From the NCBI GenBank assembly GCA_024196135.1, contig JAMQCK010000289.1:1-30762 (forward strand): a stretch of DNA of 30,762 nucleotides. The letters run 5' to 3'. The notes beneath the pieces were generated by a model, which saw nothing but the letters and a program-made list of their open reading frames with translations, ran no database searches and had not been told where the DNA came from. Shown one piece after another: positions 8,846 through 20,200 of this stretch. The stretch comes from Pleurotus ostreatus/Saccharomyces cerevisiae fusant (lineage: Eukaryota > Opisthokonta). Positions within the stretch are counted from its first letter, which is position 1; each line of letters opens with the position of its first letter. Made by a program: the position numbers and the translations under genes.

Positions 8846-11843
8846 ATGGACGGAATTCCTGACTCTCGCTTCGTGACCCGCAAAGACTTCATAAACACCC
8901 TTCTCCCAGTGGACGCGCATGTATTGAATGCTGTCTACCAACGCGCCACGGACCATCTTTTTGACAAGGAACGCGGACAATGGGCTTCTTTCCCTCCAGA
9001 GGAGGAAGCTTTCGAGAGGCGCAATCTCAACGAGTCGTTCGTCAAAATTGCGGACTACATAGCGACCACGGCTAGAGAGATGGCGCAGATTACTCCGGAG
9101 AATGAGAGCGTCGTCTGCGAAGCCGCCTGGATGGACTATCTTGCTCAGCCTCCTGCATACCTCGACAAGGAAACGGCGCCAGATTTGTCTTTGCCTGAAT
9201 GCGCTCTGATCATGCCTGGCATGGTGCCCCTCCTCGATGATCCCACGGTGCCGGTCAGTCTCATTTGCTATGTAGAATGATGAAACCCGACTGACCCGTC
9301 TCGACAGGCAGACAAGAAAGAGAAGCTCTGGTGGATGCAGCTTGTCACCCCAGTTGCGAGCAGATCCTATCCGAGTCAGACAGAGGGATCCCTCACCCGC
9401 CAACTCCTCAAGCACCTTCGCTCAATCCTGGCCGAACAGAAGGACAGGCGATTCGCATTTGGCCTCACCCTTAGTCACTCGCAGGTATCAGTATGGCTGC
9501 ACGATAGGTCTGGGGCCGTTGGCATGGACGCACCCATTGATATACACGAGGTTCGCCTCACGTTATGAACTGTTCGTGCCGTCAGTGACTTCTTACCTTG
9601 TAGGACACACAGGAGTTTGTGCAAGTCCTCGCCGCTCTGGCTATACTGCCCGCCCACCGCCTTGGCTTCGACCCGACCATGAAGCTGGCGCGCGAGCCGC
9701 TCCCGCCCATTCACACATACCGTCTTTCCTCCAACGGAGCGGATTGCTTCAGCGCCGAGATGTACGTGAAGAACAACTGCGAGTTGCGGTGGGTGATCCA
9801 GGTGGGAAACAATACATTCATGACCGTGAAGGCCCTGAGAGCCCTTCACGCCGACGCCGTCGTCGGTGCTTCGAGCATAGTATGGGCGGCCATAAGATAC
9901 GAGGATCGTTACCTGAAGGCCGACCAACGTACGGTCCGTACATTCGTCTTTTATTCTTCTACTGCAAGGTTCACTCCTTGACAGCTCTTCGTTGTGAAGC
10001 AATGGTGGCAATCCGGCGAACAGGCAGACGAAGGCGCCATCTACGAGTACCTCGGCGACCTGAGCTCAACGTCGAATTCACCGGATCCTAGTTCGAGGTA
10101 CATCGGCTCAATGGAGTGCTACGAGACTGTCGAGATCGGCGGTGAGGTCGACAGCACCGATGCGTTGATCCAGCGGGGTCTACCCACGCTGCCACCTCCG
10201 CCAGACGAGTTGCCCGCGAGAAAACGAATGCGTCGGCTGAATGAAGCAGCACACAGCGGTTGGATGTCCTTCAAAGCCGATCCTGAGGAGCTTGCGCGAT
10301 ATTATGCTGGAGAACAAGTCAACCCGCTGAGAAACCGTACTCGCAAGCGGCTTGTCATGAATGAGTTCGGTTGCTCAATCAAGTATTTTGCCTCTTTGCG
10401 AGAGCTCCTGACGCTTATGCTGGAAGGCGTCTGTGGTACGTTGATCCCTCACGCTGCGGGAATCCTATGACTGACGGTGATAGGCCACCAATACGCTTAC
10501 AACCACGGTGTCCTGCAGCGTGACATCAGCCCCTCCAATTTGCTGATTACCCTGTTACGCACTTCCAACGGCGCTACTACTCAAATCAGTGACCCAGAAT
10601 GCTGCCTCATCGACTTCGGCCATGCTAGCAGAATACCCAACTTATCTGATCGTATTGCTCCCCCTCCGGAGCCCACCGCTGAGCCTCTTCTCCCCTCGAT
10701 GGCTCGCGAGCTGGGGAACATCACCGAGGCCCTCGCACAGCGCGCCTACCACTTTATTCGCTTCAGAGCACCTGAAGCCCGATCTCCGAAGTCTATGGGC
10801 GTCGTATACATCTCTGCTGCTCTCGATTATAACGAGAAGTGGAATGGGCCACTGCCCTCGAATGTGTCCATCGAACCGGGCATGTTTGGGTGGGATGATG
10901 TGCCTTTGCTGGTACGTTCTTCGGACTCGGACTCAGACTCTGGCGCTCAAATGACCAATATCATCCCTTCGCAGCACCGTCCTGTACCTTTGGGCTTGAC
11001 GGAGGAGCAAGCGTTGCGTGCGCCTCGAGTGGTTAGTCCCACGCTGTCAAATGATATATTGGCTGACTGACCGCCATTGCCCAGGGCAATCCACCTTTCG
11101 CGAGCGCCCAAATCCTTAATACAAGGCATGTGAGCGTGAACAGGCACTTCTCCGGTTTCCGACACCGTGGGGTGCTACACGACGCCATCCACGACATGGA
11201 GTCCTTCTTCTGGACCCTCCTCTATCTCTGCATCACCCGCTCGGGTCCGGGCGGCGAGAGGCGCGAGGAGCTCGACGGGGACATCCCTGACGATGCGCCG
11301 TCCGTAGAGGATGTAGCGGAACTGCGCCGCATCGTCTTCTGCTTTTTCGGCGACGAGACGGAGACGATTGCGATGAACAAGGCGCAGTTGTTTGGCGAGC
11401 CTGAATTGTTCGAGGAAGGCGTCCTTCGTCATGTTCACCCGTACTTTGAGCCGCTCAAGCCGCTGCTGCGTCAGTGGTGGGATTTGTTGCTGCTGGCGTA
11501 CGAGTTCGAGGGGTACGAGTGGCATGGGATTCACACGTTTGTTATTGGACTTTTGGAGAAGGCCTTGCAGGAACTCCCGGCTGAGAACTCGCCGGAGGAC
11601 GAGGAACGAGCGCGGAGAGCGAGGGAGAGGCGGAACGAGTTTGTGCGAGAGGTTACCCGTGCCCATCTTGGCACATGTCCCTCGCAGGTGGAGGCTGCTC
11701 CGTCGCCTGCGAGCCCCAGTGCGTCCAATGCGACAACTGTCACGCCGGGAGCGCGAAAGCAGCAGCCTATCGCGTCGCTTGATGTTCCACGATCGTCGCC
11801 CTCACCTTCACCAATCCCGACGAAGACGACCAAGCTAGTTTAG
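8846..11843 (+). CDS. FunK1-type fungal protein kinase
   Basis: A fungus-specific Ser/Thr kinase-like family, expanded in Agaricomycetes, with poorly known targets. Seven exons: 8846-9253, 9308-9550, 9604-9933, 9985-10435, 10484-10911, 10975-11031 and 11085-11843, giving 891 residues. The N-terminal FunK1 part carries a WLHDRSG segment (~residue 206). The C-terminal kinase lobe has the catalytic loop at 488-496 (LQRDISPSN) and the metal-binding IDFG at 520-523, then the family's HDMESFFW helix. The catalytic Asp (491) is present, but the usual His before Arg-Asp is Gln (489). The tail after ~830 is Ser/Pro-rich and disordered. Donors after exons 2 (GTTCGC) and 3 (GTCCGT) are off-consensus. 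The 63-nt segment 10912-10974 is treated as an intron although it is in frame; retaining it gives 912 residues. The gene converges on TRAX with 60 bp between stop codons. Confidence 0.85.
10912..10974 (+). other. In-frame, stop-free probable intron of FunK1
   Basis: The segment begins gtacgt and ends tcgcag after a pyrimidine run. It is 63 nt long (21 codons) with no stop, so both spliced and retained forms keep the frame. Retention would add a Ser/Asp-rich stretch (SSDSDSDSG) between DVPLL and HRPVP. I favour splicing because both signals are strong and the length matches neighbouring introns. Confidence 0.6.
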
Positions 11844-11903
11844 CTCATGTTCGCGATAGCACATCGGACGCTTCGCAGACGAATGGTCGTATACCACAAT
11901 CAT

Positions 11904-12957
11904 TCAATCATATTCATCTCGCCCTTCGTCGTCGTAATCATCCCGCCTGCCTCGTCCTCCTCGAGAATCTCGTGTATCGGAGCTGAAGTTGGCTACCGTA
12001 CTCGACACGATGTCCTCCATCATCTCTGGTGGTACGTCGTACTCGGAGAACCGGACGGCAATGGTGTAGGCGGCTGGAATGGGGTCAGACTGTTGCTGGC
12101 TTGAACCACTGTAGCACCAGAGAGAAGCACTCACCATCTTCTATTTTCTGCAATGACTGCGAGGTCACCGCCTGCTTCTTGTGCAGCTCGCGCACGTATG
12201 GTGTGAGGCGTTCGAAGTCTGAAAAATCCGATAAGTCAGACGCAACAAAATGGCGGTGCCCACATACCTGCTTTGCAATCCCTCACGAACGCGCAGATCT
12301 CGGCGGCCTTCGTCCTACCACCTCGACGCGAGATGCTCGATATTGCGAAGCGCATGAGTTCGCCCGTCAAGTCTGATACACCGAGGAGGTAATCTGACGT
12401 TGTTAGTGGGAAGTACTAGAATAAGGTCATTAGTGGCATGAGCTCAGAGACCGATATTTGTGCATACCGCCGTCCCATCCTCCCTGCACAATGTCCGCTG
12501 TACCTCCCCGAAGGAGATCAATGTCTCGTGTTCGAGGTAGTGCGCGTATGATAGCGCCTCAATATATTCCTGCAGTCCTGGCGATACCTGATGTTGATAT
12601 CGCCAGAAGCGGTCCCCTTCGAGCTCGCCCTTGTCGGCCATCCCCGCATATATTTGTTGTACTTCCTTCAGCTTCTCGTGCCCTCGGCGAGCTGCCTTGC
12701 GCGGGTCGGGAGTGTCTTCGGTCATCAGACGATGTAGGAGGAAGATGACCTTCTTGGAAAGGTTGGTAGCATCCCGACTGGACTACACAGACCATTATTC
12801 AGTGGGTGAATGTGTGGCACAGGAGCGATATAGTTAGGACCTTGATTAGACGCTCTCGTCGATCGTGATGCTCGTCAATATGTTGCCTGAACCTATCAAA
12901 AGCGCCCAGAACATCGTCTCTGCCACGCAGAGCAGAGGGGGCAGTAGCAGCGGACAT
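11904..12957 (-). CDS. TSNAX: Translin-associated factor X (TRAX)
   Basis: TRAX pairs with translin to form C3PO, an octameric RNA endonuclease acting in small-RNA and tRNA processing. TRAX supplies the active site. Five exons, read downwards: 12957-12841, 12782-12468, 12415-12268, 12218-12135 and 12073-11904, giving 277 residues. Diagnostic segments are FDRFRQHIDEHHDRRERLIK near the N-terminus, SRDATNLSKKVIFLLHR (42-57), GLQEYIEALSY (108-118), YLLGVSDLTGELMR (153-166) and the helix KIEDAAYTIAVR. Glu111, Glu114 and Asp159 match the catalytic acidic residues of human TRAX (E123, E126, D193). The C-terminus is Arg/Asp-rich. The first intron uses the donor GTCCTA, off-consensus but required by homology. 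An in-frame upstream ATG at 13011 would add 18 residues; I chose 12957 because homologs start close to it. No translin gene is in the window. Confidence 0.92.
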
Positions 12958-13075
12958 GGCGGGCGGGTTCAAGAGATAGGCGCGCGTGATGGTGATGTCA
13001 ATGATCTGCACTCAAGTACCTTCCCCGCATGTCGACAAGTGGTCAGTTACCAGCTTGCCTTCCGCTCTCACCATC
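12958..13075. promoter_or_regulatory. Divergent promoter between TRAX and HIT genes
   Basis: The start codons of TRAX (-) and the HIT-domain gene (+) are separated by only 118 bp, so both core promoters and 5' UTRs must fit here or overlap into the genes. No TATA box is visible. Co-regulation is an inference from arrangement alone. Confidence 0.5.
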
Positions 13076-13857
13076 ATGGCCTTCGCTCCGCGACCTGGCT
13101 GTCCACTCTGCAGCATCGTCGCTGCGGGGACGTCGAACAAGGACGTTGTGTGGCGCGATGGTACGTTCACTGCGTACCGTGAGACGGCGTACCCGGTGTC
13201 AAGTACAGGGCACATCGTCTTCGCGTTCAAGTGAGTCTTCCACATCTTGCTATATTCCCAAACCTGACACACCTCAGCCTGCATGTCCCCTCAATCTACA
13301 TGCTCGTACGCCCACTCACGCGCTCCAGAACCCTCCCTGACCTCACACCAGTCCTCAAGCGACCTCCCCCTCCTCGTCAACCTCCGGAACATCGCCAACC
13401 GGCTCCTGAAAGACCTCGCTCCAGGCAGCATCCAGCCCTTCCGCATTGGCTTCATCACTCCACCCTTCAAAGACACGAAGATCCCTGTAACTGACCACCT
13501 TCACGCGCACGCATACGTCGAGCCGGCAGATCAACTGGGCTGGTGGCGCGGGGTGGCCTTTAGCTCCATTGCGTGGTATGCCATCGACGACCTTATTGCT
13601 GAGATACGGTGTGTGGGATGCATCTGGGGTCGTTCCCAAGTTGAACATCTTCTAGCGAGTCCGTCTCAAACAACCGCGTCAAGTCCGGCTACCAAGATCG
13701 CCGCCACGCTCCAATCGACAAAGTCCCTGCAGCTGGTGCACGACAAGGCACCGCGGACGGCAAGGACACCACCCCACCACCTGTCGTCCTCCCCGAGACC
13801 GACGTCGAATCCGCCACACATTCACCTGCTCCGTCGCCGTCCGCATCAAGTCCCTGA
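13076..13857 (+). CDS. HIT (histidine triad) domain protein
   Basis: HIT proteins are nucleotide hydrolases or transferases that act through a histidine nucleophile. Four exons: 13076-13230, 13278-13305 (28 nt), 13352-13608 and 13656-13857, giving 213 residues. The triad DHLHAHAYV (around residue 125) fits the H-phi-H-phi-H-phi-phi signature, with the middle His as nucleophile. An N-terminal CPLC pair (residues 9-12) and the segment HIVFAFNLHVPSIYML fit the start of a HIT fold. Downstream comes a Trp-rich helix (GWWRGVAFSSIAWY). The last ~60 residues are Pro/Thr/Ser-rich and probably disordered. The best general match is to HINT/aprataxin-like HIT proteins of fungi, but the substrate cannot be assigned. 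Reading without the last intron would give an unrelated frame to 13993, which I reject. Confidence 0.85.
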
Positions 13858-14200
13858 TTACTTTGCGAGCTCAAATTCCTGCGCAGCCGTCCGACTCCCG
13901 ATCTCTTCTGCGCACACGAGCTGTATCCTCGAGAAATTGTTGTTGTTCCATGATACATTTCGTGCTATTACACTGCGCCTTTACCTACTGTAGCATTACT
14001 CACCCTCTCATGGTCGTATCGTAGATCTTCTGGTTTTCCTTCGGTTATGGTTTCCCATGGCCTCTTCTACGTGCTTTCGCGCCCTCTACATTCTGTGGCT
14101 CCGCTTACTACTGTCCATTGGATCTCGGGTACAGGAAATTCGATTCTCTTTGTCAGTCCGTTCGTTCGTTTCGTTTGAGTCCATTTCGTTCATCATCCAT
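13858..14200. other. Convergent 3' region, 343 bp
   Basis: This is the shared 3' space between the HIT gene (+) and BLM10 (-). It is T/C-rich on the plus strand, as expected for 3' UTRs, and carries no convincing gene. Confidence 0.5.
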
Positions 14201-14208
14201 CTACGCGT
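14201..14208 (-). other. 8-nt terminal exon of BLM10 restoring YYA
   Basis: The previous exon ends at 14263 with TCG TCG TAT T, followed by a canonical gtgagt donor. The intron (14209-14262, 54 nt) ends in cccctcag, and the next bases complete Tyr, Ala and a TAG stop. Reading through instead gives SSYCE and loses the conserved C-terminal Tyr-X. Confidence 0.88.
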
Positions 14209-17200
14209 CTGAGGGGGGGCTTCAACACTGCACTCAACGGGACTTGAAGGAGCTTCACTCACAATACGACGACCCAGTCAACAGCGTCGACAGCGCAACC
14301 ATCTGGTCCTCGTTGAACCTCTTGCAGTCCTCGTGCCAGGTATCCTGGTGCGTCTTTTTAAAGTTGCTTGCGCAGTTGCGCACCGCGGTCGAGATGGGTA
14401 TCTGCGTGAACGATGAGCATTGCATCTTCCTCCCATCCACCCTCGCCCCATCCTCCGAAAAATCAGCCTCAGTCAAACACTCACCGGGTCATACGTATGC
14501 TCCGCCAAGATATTCGCCAACAAATCCGGCATCCACTTCTCCACCGTATATGGGTAACTGTCCACCAACGCGCAGATACCCAAGATCGCCGCATGCCGAC
14601 GTCGAATGGCGGCACTATACCCGGGATCGGAGCGCGGAGGGATGTGACTGTTCTTCGCTAGGCGTACGAAGCGGTCCTGGAGGAGAGAAATGTCAGTTTG
14701 GTGTGGGTGAAGATGGTGTGTGTACGTGAGGGAATAATGTGGAAGAGGGGACTGCTGACCTTGAGCGTCATCACGCTGCGCCGCGGGGACAAGCGCAGAA
14801 TACCCGATAGGGTCGTCGCGGCCATCTCGCGCACCTCGACGACCTCGTCGTCGAGGCACTTGCAGAGGACCTCCATGATCTCGACCATTTTCTGCTCGCC
14901 GATGAGCGGCACTTGACGGAAGTAAAACACCTGCACGAGCGGCAGGGCCTTCAACCGCACTCTCCACGACTGAAAGGATCGTCAGTGCGCATTGCGAAGA
15001 TATGGGTGTGGTACTTACTGGCGAATTCTGGATGGCATCGAAGATCGCGTCGAGTATTGGGTTTACGAGCGACGCTGGCGGCGTCACACCGCACATCCGT
15101 ACGAGCAGAAGGTTAGCACGCTGCGCGAGCTCGTCGTTGTCCGGCACTAATGATAGATAAGCACGATGAGTTCGATTAAAGTACAATGGCATACCTTCCG
15201 TGAAGCGGAAGAGCTCAGGCTAAAGAAGGCGCTCGTCAGCCAATCAGCATGTTCTACGGGCATGATCTGCTCACCATCAGAGGTAGAATATAGTCGAACA
15301 CCGACGCCGCATTCGTGTCATGCACACTCTGGAACAGCCACTTGCAAACAGTAATCCCGACCCTGTCGTACGTCGACTGGAACGCCCGAACACCCGGCTG
15401 CCGCTCCTGGCGCCAAACAGCGAACTTCTGCACTAGCTCGACGACCTTCTTCTTGTGGTATACTCCGCGCGTGCCCATGATGTCGAACTCCTCTGGCACC
15501 CGCCGGCACTCCTTGACGAAGACCTCGACGGAGGGAATGGATGGGCGGGCGGAAAGCTGCAGGCCCGCGTTAGTCGTTGGTCGAACAAGAAAATCAGAGC
15601 AATCATACCTTGATCTTGCCAGCAAAAGCCACAATCTCGCCAAAGTACGCGCGAATGTCGTCGTGCTCGCTGTGAATCTCCGCCCAGCAGCGGTTCAGCA
15701 CCTCATTCGTCCAGGGCGAGAACTTCCAGTTCAACTCCTCATAGAGAGCACGGAACATCGACAGGACCTTGAGCGCATCGAGCGACATCTCGGCGTGGAA
15801 GTCAACCATCTTGAACTCCTTCATGAGGAAGTCGACGAAGGGCTGCAGGCGACGAGGGTCCTTCTTGTAGACTGCGAGCTGGTCAGCGAAGAGCCCGAAT
15901 GATCATGACGGGAGGACGTACAGATGTACTCCAGGAATGTCGTCCACACCATGATCGTGTCGGTCTGTACGTTGCCGCCGAGCAACGACGACACTTGAGG
16001 CGTGAGCCAGTCCCAAAGGACCTTCTGCTTCTCGCCGGGCCAATTCTTCGACCCTCCAATGACGCCTGCGAGAAGCTCGGCGCCAGCTCGTTGCTTGTTC
16101 TTGTCCTTCTTGGAGAGCAAATCCGCGAGGATGGGCTTGACAATGGGGAAGGGCTCGTCCTCGAGTAGTTGGACTGTAGAAGTGGATTTATACTGAGTTT
16201 GCCAATCTTCTCCGAGGCGGTAAACTTACAGATGCTCTTCACCGTAGCGATGTTGTCCTGGACGACCGTCGATTCGTGGTTCTCCTCCCCGTAATACGTG
16301 ACGAGATCCTCCCAGAATTGCTTCGTCGTGGCTATCTCGCGCACCGCCTTGACTGCTTCTTGACTAGCTGGCTCCCATGGCTGGTACGTCGACTTGGCCA
16401 CGTCCGGTACATGCGTCATGGTGATATGGTCGTGCCAGGCTAGCCAGAATGGGTCTTGGTCCAGTAGCAACCTACGAAGGATGAGGCACAAGCTTGCAAG
16501 GAATGACATGTTACATACGGCTGATCGCTGCCTTTTGTAAGGTCTACACGCTTGTCGCGGTATGCATCCAACAGTTGCCGCTTGACGATGGGAAGTTGCT
16601 GGATCTTCACGTCTTCCTTCAAGGGGTTCCGTGGACGGTATTGCACGAGGTCAGCGGAAGTCTTGCAGAGGGTGCGGAGCTTGATGTTGCGCAAACCCTT
16701 CATCACAGCGCGTTGAGCGTACTATCACAAAGACAACGTTAATCGCGACGAAGCGATACAACCGTGCCCAAAGCCTTACATATCGCTGTAGGACATGAGT
16801 CAGTTCCAATACTTCACACGAAAGCGCACTTCACTTACGACTGTAGGATGCTCATCGTGACATTTTTCGAGGAAGAACGAGATCTGCGCCTTCGTCAAGG
16901 GGACGTCACGTCTGACCAGCGTGCGCAAAACACGCATGGCCACGATGAGATAGCGCCAGTGCGTCTTGTCTGCGTGCCCAATCTCCAATACCATGTTTGT
17001 CTGGCGAAGTTAGCATGTTTTAGCGATGAAGAGAGATGAATGCTCACGATGCGCTCCGCTGATCGCTCCTGCAAGCTGACCCGCTTCATCCGGTTCTCCT
17101 TGCAGCGTATGGTCAAGGCAGCGTCCTCGGGCATGTTGTCCAATATCGCCTTGATATCCTTGACAGCTTCGTCTACGTCCGGCGTCGGCACGTCGTAAAC

Positions 17201-20200
17201 CAGGTAGCACGGTTCGACGAAGCTATTGAGGGCTTCACAGTATTGTCAGCCTTGATGGTGGTGCCGCCCTCCATCCGCCCAAATGCCTTACCATTGTCGG
17301 CAACGACAGACACAGCCTCTTGGATCGATGGCTGCAACGAGCATTGAGACAGCGCTGCGGAAGGCTACAGATGACGCACCTTCTCATTCCACTGGCTCCG
17401 GAAGATGGCGTTCCAGAAGTCGGCGCAGAGAGTCGGTTCGCCCACCGCGTACTTGCCGAAGGCCGACATGTTTAGTGTCCACAGCGCTCCTTTCATGCGA
17501 TCGTCATCCGTGCCGGGCTCCAAGGCCTTGAACAGGACAGGAAGAGCACGCTTCCTTACGCCGTCGTATGTCTGGCATAGTTGTCAGTCGGCGCGATGGA
17601 ACACTGAATGGATTATACTTACACCGTTGACAGCATCGAGTACACCCTGTGCGGCCCTGGAGGGTGTTAACATATATATGATTGATGAGTTGTATTGACC
17701 CTACTGTCTGATGATAGGGTAGTGCCAAAGCGACCATTCCTGGCGTGGATTTAGGTCTAATAATCATCCTCATGAGGTAATCCAAGCTTACCACTAGGTC
17801 GTCGATGAGAGCGTTCTCAGTATTCCTGCGCGCCCGCTCGATGGAATTCCACCTCAGTCGTGCCGAGTGGTAGTATCTCGCTCTCCGCACGAAGACGGCG
17901 CGAGGCCAGACTTTCTGGTTCGCGTACTGGCGTGCAACGTTCTGCTCGGACGCGTACTGGTCCTCGTTGACGTAGAAGCTGCATATAGATTAGAACACGA
18001 AGGTCTTCGAACAAAATGCGCGCACCTGTCGCGAGAGTCACCGTATTCTAGCATATATGAGCGTATCGAGCGCACGAGAATGAGCACAGCATCGACCGTG
18101 TTCTCTTCGCCTTGTTGCCGCAAGTGAGTCGATGCATGGTGCAACAAGCTGCCAAAGCGTCGTTTCAAAGACACCACATACTGGTACCGGGGATCCGCAG
18201 GGTCGGTCAAGCAGAAGCCGGCTGTGCACGGCGCGATGTTGGCGATCATCTCAGGAATTTCGTTGAGGATGTCGGTGTCCAGCTTCTCGTTGAGCGCCTC
18301 TTCCTCCGTCAAAAACTCCTGAAGTAGCGTGGGCGTTCCTGAGAACGCGCTGCGGACGAGGCTGAGATGGCGACAGAAGTCGTTCCGCCAGACGGCATCG
18401 CGCACAACACCTAACCAACCTTAAGCGGGGCACGCAAGGCTGAAGATAGAGACGTACCCGGTTGTAGCAATCCCTCCAAGGTGGCCTGCGTGGGCTCTAC
18501 CAGCTCGCGGAATATCTGGAGCACGAAGTCGATCTCCTCTTCGTTTGGCACATGCCAGGACACCGATACGTCCTCCGAGGTGTACATCTTACCCCAGTGC
18601 TTGTAGTGGTCCTTGTTGAAATCTACCCCTACGTTAATCTGGCTGCGCGAGCTAGTTCGCTGACACGTACCTTCGCTATTCCACTCATCGGGGTTAACGA
18701 ACTTGTTCTCGAGCGGGTAGGTATGCGACAAAGTGATCAACATGCTCGTCAGGAACTTGCCGGTCCACGAGTATGCTCGCTTTGAGTAGCAGCGACTGCT
18801 TAGCATCTTGACGATGTTGAGCAGAGCATCGCGGTGCTTTACGATGACGGAGCCGTCGCTAAGGAAAGCGTTGAGCATAAGTGGTCAGCAGGCTTCACAA
18901 ACGACTTACTTGTAGACAGTGCCTCTGAGCATAGCCAGATCTAACCTGGTCAACGACGCTAAGGAGGACGGTCGATAGTCACTTACTCCAATGAAGCGTC
19001 GCGTCAGACGGTAACGGTCGACTCGAGTTCGTTGTACGCAGGGATCCAGCACCATTGTCCAGCTCCATCCGGATATTGCGCTCGCACAACGGCAAGAACC
19101 GCTTGATGGTCTTCTCCGGATCTGCGTTCGCAACGCATTCCACGAGTTGATGAACAGCGCGAACCGCGTTCGAACGCACATTCTGCGACGCGTAGTCGTA
19201 GACCATGCCCAGGACCATGTCGAAGAGCGGCTCGGATAGGTGCACGCAGATCTGGCTGAAGGCGCCGGCGACTGCGTCGACAACTTGCACTGGAAGAGCG
19301 CGTCAGCCGAGTTCTCAGTGGTTGTTTGGGGAGATTCACCTTCCAATTCCCCGCCAGCCGACCCATTCGCGCCCTCCTCCGGCAAATTCTCAAGCAATTG
19401 AATGACCCGCCGGACCAGGTTCGCAATCCAGTCGGCGAAGTCTTGCGTCGAGGCCTTGAGCAGCTCATCCTCTTCCTCGTCGGACAGTCGTGAAGTGATA
19501 TCCGCAATGCCCATATCGGATGTAAAAGCAGGGAGGGCGAGGTTGGCGTAGGCGTTGCTCGGCATAGCAGGAACTGTATCGTCGGTAGCTTTGGGTTCGC
19601 CGGCAGTGAGGTCTGCGATCTTGATGTACTGCGCGATCTCCATGAGGAAGCCTGTGGTGCATAGGGTCTTGGAGGGGTCGTTCTGCGAGGACTTGAGTAT
19701 ACTTTGAAGCGCAAAAGGTTTGAACCTACAAGGTCAATCCCTGGAATAAGCAACTGAAGCAGGGGGACGAGAAACTTCGCGCCGGGGTAATAAACGTCGC
19801 GGCAGACAATAGCAGGAGCAATAGCGCCAAGGGCCTTGATGATGCTGATCGTGCGTTGGGTCTATGTACCCAATCAGTTCAATGTTCTTCGCATTGCTGA
19901 CCGAGACTAACCTCGACGACCGCCTCCAACGACGGCACAGCACGGTCCAAAATCGGGTGCAAAATAAGATCAGGCTCCATTACGCTCATCGACTTCAAGC
20001 AACTCTGAATATTGACGACGACCTTAGGGTCGTGCGAGAACATGGCAAGCAACGCCACGGTGCGGATGCTCTTGACGAGCTCGCGCTTCATAGTGCGCGT
20101 GAGACGCCGGTTCGTGGGCGTCTTACAGTCAGGCTGATGCTCCTCATGCCATCCTGATTGGGTGAAATAAGCAAGCCCCGATGACACGAGGTAGATGCAA

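Noticed and set aside
8711..9415. 234-codon minus-strand frame over the FunK1 start
   Set aside because: It is antisense to a well-supported kinase exon and has no recognisable protein features.
13283..13993. Long plus-strand frame through the HIT gene end
   Set aside because: It ignores the 46-nt and 47-nt introns of the HIT gene; the spliced model gives the intact triad and a sensible stop at 13857.
14255..14262. BLM10 stop codon giving SSYCE
   Set aside because: The gtgagt overlapping this stop is a donor; the next exon restores SSYYA, the family C-terminus.
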